Shown here: positions 55,050 to 64,000 of the stretch, piece by piece
Numbering within the stretch: position 1 is the first letter of the stretch
Layout of the letters: each line of letters opens with the position of its first letter
Origin: Rhodanobacteraceae bacterium
GTDB taxonomy: Bacteria; Pseudomonadota; Gammaproteobacteria; Xanthomonadales; Rhodanobacteraceae
Assembly: GCA_030167125.1 (NCBI GenBank)
Contig: CP126531.1
Coordinates: 806,001-870,000 of the forward strand
DNA: 64,000 nucleotides
Direction: 5' to 3'
Translations under genes and position numbers: made by a program
Notes under the pieces: model-generated
What the model was told of the DNA's origin: nothing
The model's input: only the letters and a program-made list of their open reading frames with translations
Databases searched by the model: none

Positions 55050-56309
55050 ATGGCTGCGCAATCCAAGTCGTTGACCGCCCTCGCTGCTCGCAAGGCCGAG
55101 CCGCGGGAGAAGCCTTACAAGCTTGCAGCAGGAGGAGGGCTGTATCTAGAAGTCATGCCGACCGGTGCAAAGTATTGGCGCTGGAAGTACCGATATGGCA
55201 ACAAGGAGAAGCGCATCGCCTTGGGTGTGTTCCCCGAAGTCTCGCTCATGCAAGCGGGTCAGCTGCGGGACGAAGCCCGGGCGAAATTGCGTGGCGGCAT
55301 CGATCCGGCATCCCAGCGCAAGCTCGAAAAGCTCGCCGTGAACCTCGCTGCCGAAAACACATTCGCAGCGATTGCGCTGGAGTGGTTGAACACGAAATCC
55401 GGCGAATGGATGCCGGAGCACACAGCCAAGATTCGCGCATGGCTTGAGCATCATGTGTTCCCGTGGATCGGCGACAAGCCCATCGCCGACTTGGAAGCTC
55501 CCGAAGTGCTTTCGATGCTGCGGAGGTTGGTGAAGCGCGGGACGTTGAATACGGCCGGCCGAATCCGCGAAACCGTGAGCGCGATTTTCCGTTACGCCGT
55601 CGCAACAGGTCGGGCCAAGCGCGACCCTGCCGCCGATCTACGCGATGCGCTTCCACGAGCCAATGCGAGAAATTTCGCAGCCGTCATCGACCCCGACGGC
55701 GTCGCAGAGTTGCTGCGCGCGATTGACGGATATCAGGGGCATCCCGTCACGTTGGCGGCCTTGCGATTGTCTCCGTTGCTCTTCCAACGTCCCGGCGAAC
55801 TTCGCGCGATGGCATGGAGCGAGATCGACCTTGAAGCGGCCGAATGGCGCATCCCGCCTAGCCGTCGCAAGCTGCGCAAGGCCGCCAAAGAGAATCCTCG
55901 CACGCCGCCCCACATCGTCCCGCTGGCGTCACAAGCCGTGGCGATCCTGCGAGAGCTTCAAAGGTTGACCGGAAATGGCCCGCTGGTGTTTCCCGGCGTG
56001 CGCACCCACCACCGGCCGATGAGCGAGAACACCGTCAACGCCGCGCTGCGGCGGCTTGGCTACACCACGGAACAAATGACCGGTCACGGATTCCGGCACA
56101 TGGCGTCCACGCGATTGAACGAGCTTGGCTGGAATCCGGACGCGATCGAGCGCCAGCTGTCCCATCGTGATCGTGACTCAATTCGTGGAACCTACAACTT
56201 GGCGCAGTACATGGACGAGCGCCGCAGAATGATGCAGGCATGGGCTGACTATCTGGATGCGCTGAAAAGCGGCGCGAACGTTATACCGATCCGCAAGCAC
56301 GCGAGTTGA
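55050..56309 (+). CDS. Tyrosine integrase (DUF4102/P4-like), solitary
   Basis: 419 residues. An N-terminal DUF4102 arm-binding domain (GGGLYLEVMPTGAKYWRWKYRY, shown as GGGLYLEV and WRWKYRY) precedes a core-binding region and a catalytic domain with Arg247 (QRPGELRAMAW), His346-x2-Arg349 (HGFRHM) and Tyr382 (YNLAQY). All appear intact. ATG 55050 follows AGAGGG. No other mobile genes are present: the kdp operon follows directly. It probably came with an island that inserted at the tRNA cluster and was largely lost. Confidence 0.9.
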   Translation: MAAQSKSLTALAARKAEPREKPYKLAAGGGLYLEVMPTGAKYWRWKYRYGNKEKRIALGVFPEVSLMQAGQLRDEARAKLRGGIDPASQRKLEKLAVNLAAENTFAAIALEWLNTKSGEWMPEHTAKIRAWLEHHVFPWIGDKPIADLEAPEVLSMLRRLVKRGTLNTAGRIRETVSAIFRYAVATGRAKRDPAADLRDALPRANARNFAAVIDPDGVAELLRAIDGYQGHPVTLAALRLSPLLFQRPGELRAMAWSEIDLEAAEWRIPPSRRKLRKAAKENPRTPPHIVPLASQAVAILRELQRLTGNGPLVFPGVRTHHRPMSENTVNAALRRLGYTTEQMTGHGFRHMASTRLNELGWNPDAIERQLSHRDRDSIRGTYNLAQYMDERRRMMQAWADYLDALKSGANVIPIRKHAS

Positions 56310-56631
56310 GTGGCTTACGACACGCACTACATCCGGTGTCCAAGGGCACATGAAGACCCCGAGCGGACCTTCATGCCTGCTACCCAGAACGACAGCTTTT
56401 GGTTTTAGCGTGGCCACGACTCGAAGAATTGACGCGACTGATCCCGATGGGATTGAACACGATGCCGCGTATGCCTGTTCCCGCATGCCTGCTGGCACGG
56501 TCAGGTCATCGTTGATCGCCGCGACAGCGCATTCTTTACGCAGAATTTATGCTGACGGGTGATTTCGCTATCCCGTTTTTATTCGCGAACTCCCAGCATG
56601 CGCACCGGAATCGAGACATGGACCGGCTGCG
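56310..56631. other. Gap between integrase and kdp operon
   Basis: 322 bases with no convincing gene. It holds a 7-base inverted repeat (CATGAAG ... CTTCATG, around 56350-56375) and the direct repeat described at 56535. A copy of the tRNA-Cys 3' end that would mark an attachment site is not seen. Confidence 0.5.
56535..56552 (+). promoter_or_regulatory. Candidate KdpE-type operator (11-bp tandem repeat)
   Basis: TTTACGC (56535-56541) and TTTATGC (56546-56552) are separated by AGAA, giving an 11-base period, one helical turn. OmpR/PhoB-family regulators, to which KdpE belongs, bind such tandem half-sites. The site lies about 80 bases upstream of the first kdp reading frame. A flanking sigma-70 promoter is not clear. 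Confidence 0.5.
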
Positions 56632-56724
56632 ATGGACTTCGTCTACCTGTTGTTCCTTTTCGTGCTGTCCGGCGCAACGCTGGGCTTTTTGCTGGTCTGC
56701 GATCGCCTGATGGTGCGTCGATGA
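56632..56724 (+). CDS. 30-residue membrane peptide at the head of the kdp operon
   Basis: 30 residues: one hydrophobic helix (VYLLFLFVLSGATLGFLLV) followed by a short basic tail (DRLMVRR). Its stop overlaps the kdpF start in ATGA, so it is likely translated with the operon. Small helical peptides upstream of kdpF are seen in some proteobacteria, and it may stabilise the Kdp complex; this is inference. Confidence 0.6.
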   Translation: MDFVYLLFLFVLSGATLGFLLVCDRLMVRR

Positions 56725-56813
56725 ATGTCCTGTATGCCCTCGGCGCGTTGATCGCCATCGGGTTGGCGCTCTATCTGTGCGCGGCCCTGCTCAAGCCGGA
56801 GTGGTTCGAATGA
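56721..56813 (+). CDS. kdpF: KdpF, small subunit of the K+ transporting ATPase
   Basis: 30 residues with a single helix (YALGALIAIGLALYLCAALL) and the typical ending KPEWFE. KdpF stabilises the KdpABC complex. It overlaps both the upstream peptide and kdpA by ATGA. Confidence 0.88.
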   Translation: MNVLYALGALIAIGLALYLCAALLKPEWFE

Positions 56814-58588
56814 CCGCCAACGATCTGATCCAGGTGTTGGTGTACCTGGCCGCACTGCTGGTGCTGGTGTGGCCGGTCGGCCGCTACATGGCGAAGGTGT
56901 TCGCCGACGCGCCCAACCATGTCACGCGTGTCGGCGCGCCGTTCGAGCACGGGCTTTATCGCTTGTGCGGCATCCGCGCCGGCGAGGAAATGGACTGGAA
57001 GCGCTACGCAGTCGCGATGCTCGTGTTCAACGTATTGGGCGCGCTGGCCGTGTATGTGCTGCAACGCGTGCAGCAATGGCTGCCGCTGAATCCGCAGCAC
57101 TTCGGCACGGTGTCGCCGGACTCGGCGATGAACACGGCAATAAGTTTCGCTACCAACACCAACTGGCAGGGTTACGCCGGCGAATCGACGATGAGTTATC
57201 TCACCGACATGCTGGCGTTGACGGTGCAGAACTTCCTGTCCGCCGCCACCGGAATCGCGGTGCTGGTCGCGGTGGTGCGCGGCTTCGCCCGCCATTCGGC
57301 GCAGTCGCTCGGCAACTTCTGGGTGGACCTGACCCGCGCCACGCTCTATGTGCTGCTGCCGTTGTCGCTGGTGGTCAGCCTGCTGCTGGCTTCGCAGGGC
57401 GTGATCCAGAGCTTCAGGCCCTATGTGGACGTGCCGGTGGTGCAAAACAGCAGCTACAGCACGACAACGAAGGACACCGCCGGGCACGAGGTTTCGAAGA
57501 CGATCCCGGTGGCCACCCAGACGCTGCCGATGGGTCCGGCTGCATCACAGGTCGCGATCAAGATGCTGGGCACCAACGGCGGCGGGTTCTTCAACGCCAA
57601 CTCGGCGCACCCATTCGAAAACCCGACGCCGTTCTCCAACTTCATCGAGATGCTGGCGATCTTCCTGATCCCGGGTGGACTGTGCATCACCTTCGGTCAG
57701 ATGGTGGGTGACAGGCGCCAGGGCTGGGCGATCTTGGCGACGATGCTGGTGATCTTCGTGCCGCTGGCGCTGGGCTGCATCGGCGCCGAGCAGGCCGGCA
57801 ATCCCGCATTGCACGGGCTCGCGGTGGATGCACACGCCAGTGCGCTGCAGGCCGGCGGCAACATGGAAGGCAAGGAGGCGCGCTTCGGCATCGCCGCGTC
57901 AGGCTTATTCGCGACGATCACGACCGCAGCCTCGTGCGGCGCGGTGAACGCGATGCACGATTCGTTCACCGCGCTCGGCGGCCTGGTGCCGATGTGGCTG
58001 ATGCAACTCGGCGAAGTGATCTTCGGCGGCGTCGGCTCCGGCCTGTACGGCATGTTGGCCTTTGCCGTGGTCGCGGTGTTCATCGCCGGCCTGATGGTAG
58101 GGCGCACGCCCGAATACCTCGGCAAGAAGATCGAAGCCTACGAGATGAAAATGGCCAGCCTCGCGGTGCTGTTGCCCTGCGCGCTGGTGGTGATCGGCAC
58201 CGCGATCGCCGTGATGGTCCCTGCCGGCGCGGGCGCGGTTGCCAATCCGGGCGCGCACGGCTTCAGCGAAATCCTGTACGCGCTCAGCTCGGCGTCGAAC
58301 AACAACGGCAGCGCGTTCGCGGGGTTGTCCGCGGACACGCCGTTCTGGAACGTGCTGCTGGGCGTGTGCATGTTCCTCGCCCGCTTCCCGCTGGCGATCG
58401 CGATGCTGGCGCTGGCCGGTTCGCTCGCGGCCAAGAAGCACGTTCCCGTTTCGGCCGGCACACTGCCCACGCATACGCCGCTGTTCGTGGTGCTGCTCGC
58501 TTCGGTGGTGATCGTGGTCGGCGCGCTCACCTTCCTGCCGGCGCTGGCGCTGGGGCCGATTGCCGAATACCTGATGGCCGCGCACTGA
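56810..58588 (+). CDS. kdpA: Potassium-transporting ATPase subunit A
   Basis: 592 residues with about ten helices. It is the ion-conducting subunit. The selectivity motif GTNGGG is at 254-259 (MLGTNGGGFFNANSAHP). Other conserved text: 'YAGESTMSYLTDMLALTVQNFLSAATGIA' (shown as YAGESTMSY and QNFLSAATG) and 'GGNMEGKEARFG'. Start overlaps kdpF by ATGA; kdpB follows after 15 bases. Confidence 0.96.
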   Translation: MTANDLIQVLVYLAALLVLVWPVGRYMAKVFADAPNHVTRVGAPFEHGLYRLCGIRAGEEMDWKRYAVAMLVFNVLGALAVYVLQRVQQWLPLNPQHFGTVSPDSAMNTAISFATNTNWQGYAGESTMSYLTDMLALTVQNFLSAATGIAVLVAVVRGFARHSAQSLGNFWVDLTRATLYVLLPLSLVVSLLLASQGVIQSFRPYVDVPVVQNSSYSTTTKDTAGHEVSKTIPVATQTLPMGPAASQVAIKMLGTNGGGFFNANSAHPFENPTPFSNFIEMLAIFLIPGGLCITFGQMVGDRRQGWAILATMLVIFVPLALGCIGAEQAGNPALHGLAVDAHASALQAGGNMEGKEARFGIAASGLFATITTAASCGAVNAMHDSFTALGGLVPMWLMQLGEVIFGGVGSGLYGMLAFAVVAVFIAGLMVGRTPEYLGKKIEAYEMKMASLAVLLPCALVVIGTAIAVMVPAGAGAVANPGAHGFSEILYALSSASNNNGSAFAGLSADTPFWNVLLGVCMFLARFPLAIAMLALAGSLAAKKHVPVSAGTLPTHTPLFVVLLASVVIVVGALTFLPALALGPIAEYLMAAH

Positions 58589-58603
58589 CCAGGAAAGCAA
58601 CCC

Positions 58604-60676
58604 ATGACTTCGCATGCCAACGCCGGCAGCCGCTTCGACCGCGAACTGGTCCTGAAAGCGGCCGCCGACGCCTTCCGCAAGTTGTCGCCGCGCCTGCAGT
58701 TCAGGAACCCGGTGATGTTCGTGGTGTTCGTGTGCAGCGTGCTGACCACGATGCTGTGGGCGCAAGCCGTCATGCACCACGGCGAAGCGCCGGCCGGCTT
58801 CATCTTCTGGATCAGCGTGTGGTTGTGGTTCACCCTGCTGTTCGCCAACTTCGCCGAAGCCCTGGCCGAGGGCCGCGGCAAGGCGCAGGCCGCCGCACTG
58901 CGCAGCACGCGCAAGGACGTGATCGCCAAGAAGCTGTCGGCGCCGTCGCGCACCGCTGCAATCACCTTCGTGCCGTCCGCCGAACTGCGCAGCGACGACC
59001 ACGTGCTGGTCGAGACCGGCGACCAGATTCCCGGCGACGGTGAGGTGGTCGAAGGCGCGGCCAGCGTGGACGAAAGCGCGATCACCGGCGAATCCGCGCC
59101 GGTGATCCGCGAATCCGGCGGCGATCGCAGCGCGGTGACCGGGGGCACCAGGGTGTTGTCGGATTGGCTGGTGGTGCGCATCACGCGCAATCCAGGCGAG
59201 AGTTTCCTCGACCGGATGATCGCGATGGTCGAGGGCGCGGCGCGACGCAAGACGCCCAACGAGATCGCGCTGACCATCCTGCTCGCGAAGTTCACGCTGA
59301 TTTTTTTGCTGGCCTGCGCAACGTTGTTGCCATATTCGATTTATAGCGTCGAAGTGACACGTGCCGGCCACCCGATCACGCTGACAGTTCTGATCGCGTT
59401 GCTGGTGTGCCTGATCCCGACCACGATCGGCGCGCTGCTGTCTGCGATCGGCATCGCCGGCATGGACCGGATGATCCGCGCCAACGTGATCGCGACGTCC
59501 GGCCGCGCGGTGGAAGCCGCGGGCGACGTGGACGTGCTGCTGCTGGACAAGACCGGCACGATCACGCTGGGCAACCGCGAGGCGACGGTCTTCCATCCTG
59601 CGCCGGGCGTGGAGGAACGTGCGCTGGCCGAGGCCGCGCAGCTCGCCTCGCTGGCCGACGAAACGCCGGAAGGCCGCAGCGTGGTGGTGCTGGCGAAGGA
59701 GAAATTTGGCCTGCGCGAACGGCAACTCGAAACGCTGCACGCGCAGTTCGTGCCATTCACCGCGCAGACGCGGATGAGTGGTGTGGACGTGGAAGGCCGC
59801 TCGATCCGCAAGGGCGCGCTGGACGCCGTCGAAAAGCGCCTGCACCAGCTTGGCAGCCCGCTGCCGCCACGCGTGAAACAGATCGCCGAGGACATCGCGC
59901 GGCGCGGCGCCACGCCCTTGATCGTCACCGAAGGTGCGACCGCGTTGGGCGTGATCGAACTCAAGGACATCGTCAAGGGCGGCATCAAGGAACGCTTCGC
60001 GGAAATGCGCAGGATGGGCATCAAGACGGTGATGATCACCGGCGACAATCCGTTGACCGCCGCGGCGATCGCGGCCGAGGCGGGCGTGGACGACTTCCTC
60101 GCCGAGGCGACGCCCGAAGCCAAGCTCAAGCTGATCCGCGAACTGCAGGGCGAAAGCCGCCTGGTCGCGATGTGCGGCGACGGCACCAATGATGCGCCGG
60201 CGCTGGCGCAGGCCGACGTGGCCGTGGCGATGAATACCGGCACGCAGGCGGCCAAGGAAGCCGGCAACATGGTCGACCTCGATTCCAACCCGACCAAGCT
60301 GATCGAGGTGGTCGAGATCGGCAAGCAGATGCTGATCACGCGCGGCGCGCTGACCACGTTCTCGATCGCCAACGACATCGCCAAGTATTTCGCGATCATC
60401 CCGGCCGCGTTCGCGACGACCTACCCAGCACTGAACGTGCTCAACGTGATGCACCTGGCGACGCCACGCAGCGCGATCCTGTCGGCGGTGATCTTCAACG
60501 CGCTGATCATCGTGTTCCTGATTCCGTTGGCATTGAAGGGCGTGAAGTACCGCGCGCTGGGCGCCGGCGCGCTGCTGCGCCGGAATCTCCTGGTCTACGG
60601 ATTGGGCGGCATCGTGGTGCCGTTCATCGGCATCAAGCTGATCGACATGCTGCTGGTGCTGGCGGGGTGGGCATGA
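58604..60676 (+). CDS. kdpB: Potassium-transporting ATPase subunit B (P-type ATPase)
   Basis: 690 residues. It hydrolyses ATP to drive K+ uptake. The phosphorylated aspartate is Asp315 in [10 protein letters not shown]; '[13 protein letters not shown]', '[20 protein letters not shown]' and '[16 protein letters not shown]' are the other P-type motifs. ATG 58604 follows CAGGAAAG. Its stop overlaps the start of the porin gene (ATGATG). Confidence 0.96.
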   Translation: MTSHANAGSRFDRELVLKAAADAFRKLSPRLQFRNPVMFVVFVCSVLTTMLWAQAVMHHGEAPAGFIFWISVWLWFTLLFANFAEALAEGRGKAQAAALRSTRKDVIAKKLSAPSRTAAITFVPSAELRSDDHVLVETGDQIPGDGEVVEGAASVDESAITGESAPVIRESGGDRSAVTGGTRVLSDWLVVRITRNPGESFLDRMIAMVEGAARRKTPNEIALTILLAKFTLIFLLACATLLPYSIYSVEVTRAGHPITLTVLIALLVCLIPTTIGALLSAIGIAGMDRMIRANVIATSGRAVEAAGDVDVLLLDKTGTITLGNREATVFHPAPGVEERALAEAAQLASLADETPEGRSVVVLAKEKFGLRERQLETLHAQFVPFTAQTRMSGVDVEGRSIRKGALDAVEKRLHQLGSPLPPRVKQIAEDIARRGATPLIVTEGATALGVIELKDIVKGGIKERFAEMRRMGIKTVMITGDNPLTAAAIAAEAGVDDFLAEATPEAKLKLIRELQGESRLVAMCGDGTNDAPALAQADVAVAMNTGTQAAKEAGNMVDLDSNPTKLIEVVEIGKQMLITRGALTTFSIANDIAKYFAIIPAAFATTYPALNVLNVMHLATPRSAILSAVIFNALIIVFLIPLALKGVKYRALGAGALLRRNLLVYGLGGIVVPFIGIKLIDMLLVLAGWA

Positions 60677-61497
60677 TGCGTACGTCGGTCACCTTCGTCA
60701 TCACGCTTGCGACGGCGTTGGCTGGCATCACCGGCATCGCGAAGGCCGACAGCACGCCCGCCAGTGTCGTCACGGGCAACGTGGTGGTCACGTCCGATTA
60801 CATGTTCCGCGGATTCACCCAGACCTGGGGCAGGCCCGCGATCCAGGGCGGTGCAGACTACACGACCGCGGGCGGATTCGCCGCGGGATTCTGGGGCTCC
60901 AGCATCAGTCAACGCACGTATCCCGGCGGCGCAATGGAGCTTGACCTCTATGCCAGCTACGGCCGCAACTTCGGCAACGACTGGTCTTGGCGCGCGGGCC
61001 TGTACGGCTACGTCTATCCCGGCGGCAACCTCGACCAGGCAAATCCGCGCCTGCCATCCCGTTCGTTCGACACGCTCGAAGCCAACGTCGCGCTGGGCTG
61101 GAAGTGGCTCACGCTGAAATACAACCGCGCGCTCACCGATTATTTCGGCGTGGACGTGGAGGAAGGCTACCTCGGCGACTCGCGCGGAACGGGTTATCTG
61201 CAACTCGATGCCACGCTGCCCTTGAACGGCGCCTGGAGTCTCGCGTTGCACGCGGGACACACGCACTACACCACCGCGCTGGTCGTGCCGCTTGCAAACG
61301 GCGCGAACGATCCGGGCTACAGCGATTTCGGTGCGACGCTGAAATATCAGCTTGCGGCGCGCTGGTCGCTGAGTGGTGGCGTGACGCATGCCACCAATGC
61401 TGCCTTTTACCGCCGCACGACGAGTCTGCTGAATCCCGACGACGTGTTCGATGTCGGCGGGACGCGCGGGTTCCTGATGTTCCAAGGCACTTTCTGA
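60673..61497 (+). CDS. TorF-family putative porin within the kdp operon
   Basis: 274 residues from ATG 60673 (or 60676). A signal peptide ([20 protein letters not shown]) precedes a beta-barrel with '[25 protein letters not shown]' ([10 protein letters not shown] motif), the mark of the TIGR02001/TorF family. It should be an outer-membrane channel. It overlaps kdpB and ends 13 bases before kdpC, so it is an operon member. A role in outer-membrane K+ permeation is inferred. Confidence 0.82.
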   Translation: MMRTSVTFVITLATALAGITGIAKADSTPASVVTGNVVVTSDYMFRGFTQTWGRPAIQGGADYTTAGGFAAGFWGSSISQRTYPGGAMELDLYASYGRNFGNDWSWRAGLYGYVYPGGNLDQANPRLPSRSFDTLEANVALGWKWLTLKYNRALTDYFGVDVEEGYLGDSRGTGYLQLDATLPLNGAWSLALHAGHTHYTTALVVPLANGANDPGYSDFGATLKYQLAARWSLSGGVTHATNAAFYRRTTSLLNPDDVFDVGGTRGFLMFQGTF

Positions 61498-61510
61498 CCG
61501 GAGATCCATC

Positions 61511-62089
61511 ATGGCCAAATTGCTGCGCCAAGCCATCGTACTGTTGCTGCTGCTGACCGCGATTACCGGCCTTGCCTATCCATTTGCTGTCTCGGGCATC
61601 GCACAACTCGTGTTCCCGCATCAGGCGAACGGCAGCCTGATCGTGCGCGACGGCAAACCAGTGGGTTCCGCGTTGATCGGCCAGTCATTCACCGACCCGA
61701 AATATTTTTGGGGCCGACCTTCGGCCACAACGCCGCAGCCCTACAACGGCGCGGCCTCGGGCGGATCCAATCTCGGCCCTACCAGCCCCGCGTTGAGGAT
61801 TGCGACAAAACAGCGCATCGCCGCATTGCGCGTGGCCAATCCCGACAACCATGCGCCAGTGCCGGTGGATTTGGTGACGGCGTCAGGAAGCGGACTCGAT
61901 CCGGACATCTCGCCGGCCGCGGCGCTGTATCAGTCGAACCGCGTCGCGCGCGCGCGCGGCCTGCCGGCCGACGGAGTGCGCGCGCTGATCCAGCGCTACA
62001 CGCGTGGCCGCCAGTTCGGCGTGCTGGGTGAACCGCGCGTCAACGTCCTGGAATTGAATCTTGCGCTGGACAGGCTGGCGGCGCATTGA
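61511..62089 (+). CDS. kdpC: Potassium-transporting ATPase subunit C
   Basis: 192 residues. One N-terminal helix ([21 protein letters not shown]) anchors a periplasm-facing domain with '[22 protein letters not shown]', '[25 protein letters not shown]' and '[10 protein letters not shown]', all conserved in KdpC. ATG 61511 follows CCGGAG. Confidence 0.95.
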   Translation: MAKLLRQAIVLLLLLTAITGLAYPFAVSGIAQLVFPHQANGSLIVRDGKPVGSALIGQSFTDPKYFWGRPSATTPQPYNGAASGGSNLGPTSPALRIATKQRIAALRVANPDNHAPVPVDLVTASGSGLDPDISPAAALYQSNRVARARGLPADGVRALIQRYTRGRQFGVLGEPRVNVLELNLALDRLAAH

Positions 62090-62127
62090 TGCGCTAACGT
62101 AACGCCGCCTGCTCAACCGGTCCGCCC

Positions 62128-64000
62128 ATGGCCGAAGTCATTCGCGAAGCACGTGCCGATGCGCTGCTCGATGCCGTCGAGAGTGAACGGCAACGCGGAC
62201 TAAAGATCTTCCTCGGCGCCGCGCCCGGCGTGGGCAAGACCTGGGCGATGTTGTCCGCCGCGCGCGAACTGAAGAAGCAGGGCGTGGACGTGGTAGTGGG
62301 CATCGTCGAAACCCACGGGCGCACCGAAACTGCCGCGCTGCTGGAAGGTCTGGAAATACTGCCGCGCCGGCATGTGAGTTATCGCAACCGCGATTTCGAG
62401 GAATTCGATCTCGACGCCGCATTGGCGCGCAAACCGGCAGTGTTGCTGGTGGACGAGCTGGCGCACACCAACTTGCCAGGTGGCCGGCATGAACGCCGTT
62501 GGCAGGATATCGCCGAACTGCTCGACGCCGGAATCGAGGTCTATACCGCGCTCAACGTGCAACACCTCGAAAGTCTCAACGACCAGGTGCGACGCATCAC
62601 GGGTATCAATGTGCGCGAACGCGTACCGGATGCCTTTCTCGATCGCGCTCGCGACATCGTGCTGGTGGATTTGCCTCCACGCGAACTCATCCAGCGCCTG
62701 AAACAGGGCAAGGTGTACGTGCCGGAAACGGCCGCGGCAGCGCTGGATGCGTTCTTCACGCCCACCAACCTGGGATCGCTTCGCGAACTGGCCGTCGAGA
62801 CGGTGGCCGGCCATGTCGAAAGCGACCTGCGCGGTTCCATGCTGGCGCGCGGCGCAGCGATGCCGGTGCGCCGTCGGGTGCTGGCAGCGATCGATGGCCA
62901 CGCGCAAAGCGATTACCTGGTGCGCATGGCGCGACGCATCGCGGAACGCCGCGGCGCGCGATGGAGCGTGGTCTTCGTGGACACCGGCGCACCGATCGAT
63001 CTGACACGACGAAAGCGGCTGGAAGCCGCACTGCGGTTGGCGCGACGCTTGGGCGGCGACGGCGAAATCCTGCGCGGACACGCCATCGCGGACGAACTGC
63101 TGGCCTACGCCGAGCGCGAAGGTGTCGGCCAGATCATTCTTGGCCGCACGCGCGAACGTTTGTTCGCGCGCATGGTGGGTCGTTCGCTGACCCAGCAGTT
63201 GCTCCATCGCGGCGCACATCTGGAACTCACCATCATCGCCACGCCCGCAGAGCGCGCGGCAGCGCGCCGGCGGCTGCGACTGCCGCGCCCGCCGGGCGGC
63301 TTGGGCCGACGTCGTGAATACTTCTTTGCCACCCTCACCACGATCGTGGCTTTGGCGTGCGCCTTCATCGCCGAGCGCTACCTCTCGGTGGCCAACCTGT
63401 CGCTGATCTTCCTGACCGCGGTGCTGGTCGTCGCGGTACGCACGCGGATGGCCGTCGCGTTTTACACGGCGGTGTTGTGCTTCATCGCCGACAACTTCTT
63501 CTTCATGCCGCCGATTTATACGCTGCAAATCTCCAGCCCCAACGACGTGCTGACGGTATGCCTGTTCCTGGTCGCGGCGCTGGTGTGCAGCCGGCTGGCG
63601 ACACGGCTGGTGTTGCAGCTTGAATCGTTGCGTGCCGCGCACGTGCAATCGCGTGCTTTGCTGGCGCTGGGGCATCGTCTGGCAACCAGCACCGACGCGG
63701 CCGGCATTCGCGCGGCCGGGGCGTCGGCGCTCGCACAAACCTTGGGTTGCGAAGCAGCGCTGCTGGCGCGCGATGCATCCGATGCGATGCGAGTCGCCGC
63801 CTCGTCGCCGCCGGACATGCGGTTGCAGACTCAGGATCTGGCCGCCGCCGATTGGTGCGAGCGGCACGCTGCGCAGGCCGGCCGCTTCACCGACACGCTG
63901 AATGCCGCGCCATGCTGGCTGCTGCCGCTGGGCAGCGAGGACAACCGCGTGGGCGTCGCCGCACTGCGCTTTCCATCGGGCGTCGGTGAGCCCGACACCG
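62128..64000 (+). CDS. kdpD: Sensor histidine kinase KdpD, 3'-truncated by window end
   Basis: About 624 residues are visible. The N-terminal KdpD domain has Walker A GAAPGVGKT (30-38) and DELAHTN; a Usp-like domain follows at ~250-365; four transmembrane helices lie at ~395-490 and a GAF-like domain begins after ~500. The histidine kinase core is beyond the window. It senses K+ limitation and phosphorylates KdpE, whose gene is expected just downstream. ATG 62128 is 38 bases after the kdpC stop. Confidence 0.95.
   Translation, partial: MAEVIREARADALLDAVESERQRGLKIFLGAAPGVGKTWAMLSAARELKKQGVDVVVGIVETHGRTETAALLEGLEILPRRHVSYRNRDFEEFDLDAALARKPAVLLVDELAHTNLPGGRHERRWQDIAELLDAGIEVYTALNVQHLESLNDQVRRITGINVRERVPDAFLDRARDIVLVDLPPRELIQRLKQGKVYVPETAAAALDAFFTPTNLGSLRELAVETVAGHVESDLRGSMLARGAAMPVRRRVLAAIDGHAQSDYLVRMARRIAERRGARWSVVFVDTGAPIDLTRRKRLEAALRLARRLGGDGEILRGHAIADELLAYAEREGVGQIILGRTRERLFARMVGRSLTQQLLHRGAHLELTIIATPAERAAARRRLRLPRPPGGLGRRREYFFATLTTIVALACAFIAERYLSVANLSLIFLTAVLVVAVRTRMAVAFYTAVLCFIADNFFFMPPIYTLQISSPNDVLTVCLFLVAALVCSRLATRLVLQLESLRAAHVQSRALLALGHRLATSTDAAGIRAAGASALAQTLGCEAALLARDASDAMRVAASSPPDMRLQTQDLAAADWCERHAAQAGRFTDTLNAAPCWLLPLGSEDNRVGVAALRFPSGVGEPDT

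Overview
The window looks like chromosome of a GC-rich Gram-negative gammaproteobacterium, most likely of the Xanthomonadales (Rhodanobacteraceae/Xanthomonadaceae type). This is inferred from very high G+C third positions, outer-membrane genes (TonB receptor, KdsB, trimeric autotransporter), the uvrC-pgsA-tRNA-Gly-tRNA-Cys order, a TorF-type porin inside a kdp operon, and several large secreted BNR/Asp-box proteins. No 16S rRNA is present to confirm it.

Layout. 1-8.4 kb: three tandem secreted BNR/Asp-box repeat proteins (the first cut by the window edge), separated by hairpin-forming intergenic repeats. 8.5-12.8 kb: an A+T-richer three-gene cassette (D12-class adenine methyltransferase, HerA-type ATPase, NurA-type nuclease with a zinc ribbon), the best candidate here for a little-described defence system. 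13-15.9 kb: a RibD/DHFR-like reductase, an M23-fold protein lacking one zinc ligand, and an orphan membrane protein. 15.9-21.8 kb: a TonB-dependent receptor divergent from a fourth BNR paralogue that carries a CxxCH motif. 22-26.5 kb: a sodium:solute symporter with its small DUF3311 partner, dgkA, and a lemA-TPM-TPM operon. 26.5-34.8 kb: a DUF255/YyaL protein and an S9 peptidase (minus strand), rlmI, a nagZ-hpt-MTA/MTI-phosphorylase operon with stop/start overlaps, and a cold-shock gene. 34.9-41.2 kb (minus strand): an MsbA-like ABC exporter, an aldehyde dehydrogenase, xseA and a phospholipase-D/cardiolipin-synthase-like gene.

41.3-45.9 kb: a tightly overlapping operon of a PilZ-like protein, a DUF1272 zinc ribbon, kdsB, a low-molecular-weight phosphatase and a thioredoxin-like/NHL fusion whose redox cysteines are replaced. 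46-52 kb (minus strand): an ECF sigma factor, a serine/threonine kinase with TPR-like repeats and a YadA-type trimeric autotransporter carrying an EF-hand loop. 52-55 kb: uvrC, pgsA, tRNA-Gly and tRNA-Cys. 55-56.3 kb: a lone tyrosine integrase next to the tRNAs. 56.6-64 kb: the kdp potassium-uptake operon in the order small ORF, kdpF, kdpA, kdpB, TorF-type porin, kdpC, kdpD (cut by the window end), preceded by an 11-bp-period direct repeat that resembles an OmpR-family operator.

Most genes are ordinary housekeeping or envelope genes. The accessory signals are the 8.5-12.8 kb cassette, the BNR family, the autotransporter cluster and the lone integrase.
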